From Ruegeria arenilitoris (lineage in GTDB: Bacteria > Pseudomonadota > Alphaproteobacteria > Rhodobacterales > Rhodobacteraceae), in NCBI RefSeq assembly GCF_013032855.1, contig NZ_WQDA01000006.1, forward strand, positions 62,001 through 126,000: DNA of 64,000 nt. The letters run 5' to 3'. Shown piece after piece: positions 60,947-64,000 of the stretch. Under the pieces are notes generated by a model that saw nothing but the letters and a program-made list of their open reading frames with translations, ran no database searches and was not told the origin of the DNA. The number at the start of each line of letters is the position of its first letter. Within the stretch, counting starts at the first letter, position 1. The position numbers and the translations under genes were made by a program.

Positions 60947-61774
60947 ATGAGTTATCATGAGTCGGGCGCGACGGGCCTCGAGGAATCCGTCTGCCGGTAC
61001 GGGGCGTCAAAATTGTGGTTTCGCGGGCCAAAGCGAGTGTTGCGGGCGCCCTATGTGGCCTGCGTCGGCGGCACCGAGACATTCGGTCGGTTCGTCGATT
61101 CTCCGTTTCCCGCAGCGTTGGAGCAGCGGCTGGAAATGCAGTGTCTGAATCTGGGCAGTCTGTTCACGGGTGCCGAGGGATTGGCGCGGGATCCGGAAAT
61201 TCTGAGCCTGATGAATGGCGCCGAGGTTTGCGTTCTGCAACTGCCCTCGGCGCTGAATCAGTCCAACCGGTTCTACCGTGTTCATCCCCGACGCAATGAT
61301 CGGGTGCTCGAGGCGACCTCGGACCTTTCCGCCCTGTACCCCGAAGTTGACTTCGCCGACGTTCATTTTGTGCGGCACCTTATGTCCAGGTTGTCGGCAT
61401 TTTCGGACGCACGGTTCGAAGTGGTGGCCGCCGAGTTGCGGCGGGCTTGGGCAAAGGCGCTTCGCACCCTGTTGGACAACGTCACCAGCCGGGTTCTACT
61501 GGTGTGGCTGGACTGGGATCACAGCGCGGCAGTCGGGCCAGATGCGCACGGGGTATCTGATCCGGTGCCAATTACACAGGCCATGATTGATGGAGTGTCG
61601 GATGGAGGGGTAGCAACCGTGAAGATGACGGTGCGCCCTTCAGGTGCTTCGGATGATCTTGAGGACATGCTGTTCGGCACGATGCAGCAACCGATGGCGG
61701 AACATATGATCGGACCGGCCACGCACCGGGCCATTGCAGAACGTTTGCTGCCTGCGATCCGTGACCTCGAATGA
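60947..61774 (+). CDS. DUF6473-type protein, SGNH-hydrolase-like pattern
   Basis: 275 residues from ATG 60947 (MSYHESGATGLEESVCRYG). RYGASKLWFRGPKRVLRAPYVACVGGTETFGRFVDSPFP is the distinctive start of a Rhodobacterales family I know as DUF6473. GGTETFG resembles block I of SGNH hydrolases with Thr in place of Ser, and GPATHRAIAERLLPAI near the end resembles block V (catalytic His). No signal peptide. Function unknown. Its stop codon touches the etfA terminator. Confidence 0.75.
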   Translation: MSYHESGATGLEESVCRYGASKLWFRGPKRVLRAPYVACVGGTETFGRFVDSPFPAALEQRLEMQCLNLGSLFTGAEGLARDPEILSLMNGAEVCVLQLPSALNQSNRFYRVHPRRNDRVLEATSDLSALYPEVDFADVHFVRHLMSRLSAFSDARFEVVAAELRRAWAKALRTLLDNVTSRVLLVWLDWDHSAAVGPDAHGVSDPVPITQAMIDGVSDGGVATVKMTVRPSGASDDLEDMLFGTMQQPMAEHMIGPATHRAIAERLLPAIRDLE

Positions 61775-61801
61775 AAAAGGCCCGCCAATTTGGCGGGCCT
61801 T
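61774..61801 (-). terminator. Terminator between etfA and the DUF6473 gene
   Basis: AAGGCCCGCCA (61777-61787) pairs with TGGCGGGCCTT (61791-61801), an 11-bp perfect stem with a 3-base loop. On the minus strand it is followed by TTTTT, giving a strong terminator for etfBA 22 bases past the etfA stop; it may also work for the plus-strand gene. Confidence 0.92.
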
Positions 61802-61823
61802 GAGTTCTCGAAAAGAAGGGCCG

Positions 61824-62753
61824 TCAGCCCAGCTTTTCGGTCAGCTCCGGCACGGCCTGGAACAGGTCCGCGACCAGGCCGTAGTCCGCGACCTGGAAGA
61901 TCGGAGCTTCTTCGTCTTTGTTGATCGCGACGATGATCTTCGAATCCTTCATGCCGGCCAGGTGCTGGATCGCACCCGAAATACCAACCGCGATGTACAG
62001 ATCGGGTGCAACGACCTTGCCGGTCTGACCCACCTGCCAGTCGTTCGGGGCATAGCCCGAGTCGACTGCCGCACGGCTGGCACCAACCGCCGCGCCCAGC
62101 TTGTCGGCGAGGGCTTCGATCAGTTTGAAGTCTTCTTCCGAGCCAACACCACGGCCGCCCGAGACAACGACGCCGGCCGAGGTCAGTTCGGGGCGGTCGC
62201 TTTCGGCGACCTTGTCCTCGACCCATTCCGACAGGCCGGGGTTTTCACCGACCGATACGGTGTCGACCGGGGCCGATCCTCCTTCGCCGGCCGCATCAAA
62301 GCTGGCCGTACGGAAGGTGATGACCTTCTTGGCGTCGTTCGACTTGACGGTCTGGATCGCGTTGCCCGCGTAGATCGGGCGCTCGAAGGTCGAGCCATCC
62401 ACCACGCCCGACGCGTCCGAGATCACCATCACGTCCAGCAGCGCGGCCACGCGCGGCATCACGTTCTTGGCGTCGGTGGTGGCGGGCGCCACGATATGTT
62501 CATAGCCATCGGCTAGGCTGACGATCAGCGCGGCGGTCGATTCGGCCAGACGGTGGCCCAGCGACGGGTCTTCGGCGACCAGAACCTTAGATACGCCGTC
62601 GATCTTGGCGGCGGCTTCGCCGGCAGCGGCGGCCGAGCCGCCCGCGGCCAGAACGGTCACGTCACCCAACTGCTTGGCAGCAGTGACCGCCTTGGCGGTT
62701 GCGTCCATCGCCAGTTCGCCATTGTTGACTTCGGCAAGCAGAAGTACAGCCAT
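61824..62753 (-). CDS. etfA: Electron transfer flavoprotein alpha subunit
   Basis: 309 residues. N-terminal [14 protein letters not shown] and the FAD-binding C-terminal domain: [66 protein letters not shown] and [21 protein letters not shown]. With EtfB it carries electrons from acyl-CoA dehydrogenases (for example the methylsuccinyl-CoA enzyme above) to ETF:ubiquinone oxidoreductase. Its start overlaps the etfB stop by one base. Confidence 0.97.
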   Translation of the reverse strand: MAVLLLAEVNNGELAMDATAKAVTAAKQLGDVTVLAAGGSAAAAGEAAAKIDGVSKVLVAEDPSLGHRLAESTAALIVSLADGYEHIVAPATTDAKNVMPRVAALLDVMVISDASGVVDGSTFERPIYAGNAIQTVKSNDAKKVITFRTASFDAAGEGGSAPVDTVSVGENPGLSEWVEDKVAESDRPELTSAGVVVSGGRGVGSEEDFKLIEALADKLGAAVGASRAAVDSGYAPNDWQVGQTGKVVAPDLYIAVGISGAIQHLAGMKDSKIIVAINKDEEAPIFQVADYGLVADLFQAVPELTEKLG

Positions 62754-63511
62754 TACACAGCCCCCGCTTCTTTGAGTTTCCCGACCAGCTCGTCGACCGA
62801 GCCCACGATGATGCCTGCGGCGCGTGCCGGCGGCTCTTCGGTCTTGACGACTTCGAGGCGCGGCGTGACGTCGACGCCGTAATCGGCGGCGGTTTTTTCG
62901 TCCAGCGGCTTTTTCTTGGCCTTCATGATGTTCGGCAGCGACGCATAGCGCGGCTCGTTCAGGCGCAGGTCGACGGTGATGATGGCCGGCATCTTGACAC
63001 TGATGGTCTGCAGACCGCCGTCAACTTCACGCGTGACCTTGGCGGTGTCGCCTTCGATGTCCAGTTCGGACGCGAAGGTGCCCTGGCTCCAGCCCAGCAG
63101 TGCCGACAGCATCTGACCGGTGGCGTTCATGTCGTTGTCGATCGCCTGCTTGCCGCACAGAACCAGTCCGGGCTGCTCTTCCTCGACCACCTTGGCCAGG
63201 ATCTTGGCGACGGCCAGCGGCTCGATGTCCTGGTGGACGTCGTCCGCCGCGACGACCAAGATGGCGCGGTCTGCACCCATCGCCAGCGCGGTGCGCAGCG
63301 TTTCCTGCGCCTGCTTGACGCCGATCGAAACGGCCACGACCTCTTCGGCCTTGCCGGCTTCTTTCAGGCGGATCGCCTCTTCGACGGCAATCTCGTCGAA
63401 CGGGTTCATCGACATTTTGACATTGGCGAGATCAACACCGCTGCCGTCCGCTTTGACGCGAACTTTAACGTTGTAGTCGATCACGCGCTTGACAGGCACA
63501 AGTACCTTCAT
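62753..63511 (-). CDS. etfB: Electron transfer flavoprotein beta subunit
   Basis: 252 residues. [40 protein letters not shown] (AMP-binding), [32 protein letters not shown] and the C-terminal recognition loop region [22 protein letters not shown]. An AAGGAG site lies 11 bases before the ATG. The 311-bp stretch upstream (63512-63822) holds its promoter region, which I cannot define exactly. Confidence 0.97.
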   Translation of the reverse strand: MKVLVPVKRVIDYNVKVRVKADGSGVDLANVKMSMNPFDEIAVEEAIRLKEAGKAEEVVAVSIGVKQAQETLRTALAMGADRAILVVAADDVHQDIEPLAVAKILAKVVEEEQPGLVLCGKQAIDNDMNATGQMLSALLGWSQGTFASELDIEGDTAKVTREVDGGLQTISVKMPAIITVDLRLNEPRYASLPNIMKAKKKPLDEKTAADYGVDVTPRLEVVKTEEPPARAAGIIVGSVDELVGKLKEAGAV

Positions 63512-63741
63512 TTTTGCGTACGCTCCTTACAAAAACGGCAAGCCGCAATGCGACTCCACCAATGCTCTCGTCGGCCTAGATAGCGCCTTGCGGGGCGTCG
63601 GGACAGGGCAAAATCGTCACGTCATGTCGTGGGGACGTCGCGTTTCACGCTTTTTGACGTGAAGGAACGAAAGATTGTTACCCGGCCGATGGGCGGTTTT
63701 GCCGCGCCGGATGGTGTGAAAACGCATTCAAGAAGCACGGG

Positions 63742-63839
63742 TTTCAGCGGTTCGCGCCCGCTCTTTGGGCCGGGGCTTCGCCCTTCCGGTCGCCCCAACG
63801 TCCGCTGGACGTTGTGCCGCTTTCAGCGGTTCGCGCCCG
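63742..63839. repeat. 19-bp direct repeat at and beyond the adenosyltransferase 3' end
   Basis: TTTCAGCGGTTCGCGCCCG occurs at 63742-63760 and again at 63821-63839, 79 bp apart. The second copy contains the last codons and stop of the adenosyltransferase gene, so the first looks like a duplicated gene end. Between them lies a perfect hairpin, AACGTCC-GCT-GGACGTT (63797-63813), and a GC-rich stretch. The flanking 63512-63741 shows no gene. Confidence 0.6.
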
Positions 63840-64000
63840 GAACCCACAAGACGTCATCGCGACCGCCGTTGTTGGCGCAGCGGGCTGCCACGAAGAACCA
63901 GTCGCTGAGGCGGTTGAGGTATTTCACCGCGGCCTCGTTCACCGGTTCCATGTTGGTCAGTTCGACAGACAGGCGCTCGGCGCGCCGCGAGACCGTGCGG
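63823..64000 (-). CDS. PduO-type ATP:cob(I)alamin adenosyltransferase, C-terminal part
   Basis: The stop TGA is at 63825-63823, and 59 codons are visible to the window edge. They read RTVSRRAERLSVEL, then EAAVKYLNRLSDWFFVAARCAN and DDVLWVPGANR at the end. RxxxRRAER and YLNRLSDxxFxxAR are signatures of the PduO family, which makes adenosylcobalamin, cofactor for methylmalonyl-CoA and ethylmalonyl-CoA mutases. The start lies outside the window. Confidence 0.88.
   Translation of the reverse strand, partial: RTVSRRAERLSVELTNMEPVNEAAVKYLNRLSDWFFVAARCANNGGRDDVLWVPGANR

Noticed and set aside
1-64000. CRISPR arrays, tRNA or rRNA genes, insertion sequences, integrases
   Set aside because: No regularly spaced repeats, no tRNA-like T-loop and acceptor pairing outside coding DNA, and no transposase- or integrase-like protein were seen on either strand.

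Overview
The window is a continuous piece of chromosome from a marine-type alphaproteobacterium of the Rhodobacterales (Roseobacter group, Ruegeria-like). This placement rests on gene order and protein character, not on a database search: ffh/aroQ/rpsP, a split F0-type ATP synthase operon, pdxJ-acpS-lepB-rnc-era-DUF1491-recO, pckA facing chvI-chvG-hprK-rapZ-PTS IIA-HPr, and methylsuccinyl-CoA dehydrogenase all occur in this combination in that group. The DNA is GC-rich, genes are tightly packed, and GTG/TTG starts with 1-8 bp stop/start overlaps are common. I see no rRNA, tRNA, insertion sequence, prophage or CRISPR array.

Region by region. 1-3250: translation/SRP operon on the minus strand (ffh, two GNAT acetyltransferases, chorismate mutase, start of rpsP) behind a hairpin-rich leader. 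3300-8300: ProX editing enzyme, an Asp/Glu racemase-family protein, azoreductase with a divergent LysR regulator and an EamA exporter, a lipoprotein, a UspA protein, an ArsR repressor. 8530-11190: F0 ATP synthase operon atpI-B-E-F'-F ending in a clear terminator. 11276-15056: a compositionally different glycan cassette (two glycosyltransferases, a DegT sugar aminotransferase, an N-acetyltransferase). 15060-17630: GntR regulator and divergent aminotransferase, then a lipoprotein. 17767-21222: smc. 21277-25572: secreted protein, FkbM methyltransferase, lytic transglycosylase, cobD and cobC. 25670-28850: orphan receiver protein with a CtrA-type box, Xi-class glutathione transferase, unknown protein, C-S lyase. 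28944-31354: def, a degenerate def paralogue, fmt and two small membrane proteins. 31412-36508: DinB, TRIC-type channel, rnhA, methyltransferase, DUF3429, ispH, NYN-domain protein, folK. 36534-47462: rpoZ-rsh, DUF2062, pdxJ, acpS, lepB, rnc, era, recO, interrupted by an opposite-strand multicopper oxidase and a HlyIII protein. 47446-52107: small lipoproteins, methylsuccinyl-CoA dehydrogenase, TauE/SafE permease, a membrane protein and a small winged-helix protein. 52140-58908: candidate small RNA, pckA, ChvI/ChvG and the incomplete PTS. 58950-64000: acyltransferase, 3-hydroxybutyryl-CoA dehydrogenase, DUF6473 protein, etfBA and the end of a cobalamin adenosyltransferase gene.

Functional themes. 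C4/acyl-CoA carbon handling recurs: methylsuccinyl-CoA dehydrogenase, 3-hydroxybutyryl-CoA dehydrogenase, EtfAB, PEP carboxykinase, and B12 assembly (cobC, cobD, adenosyltransferase), which supplies the ethylmalonyl-CoA pathway mutases. ChvGI with HprK, EIIA-Man and HPr, but no sugar permease here, looks like a regulatory phosphorelay linked to pckA. The most interesting non-coding signals are the ffh leader, a possible small RNA beside pckA, tandem 14-bp repeats between pckA and chvI, hairpins on both sides of atpE, and a set of operator-like palindromes next to regulator genes.
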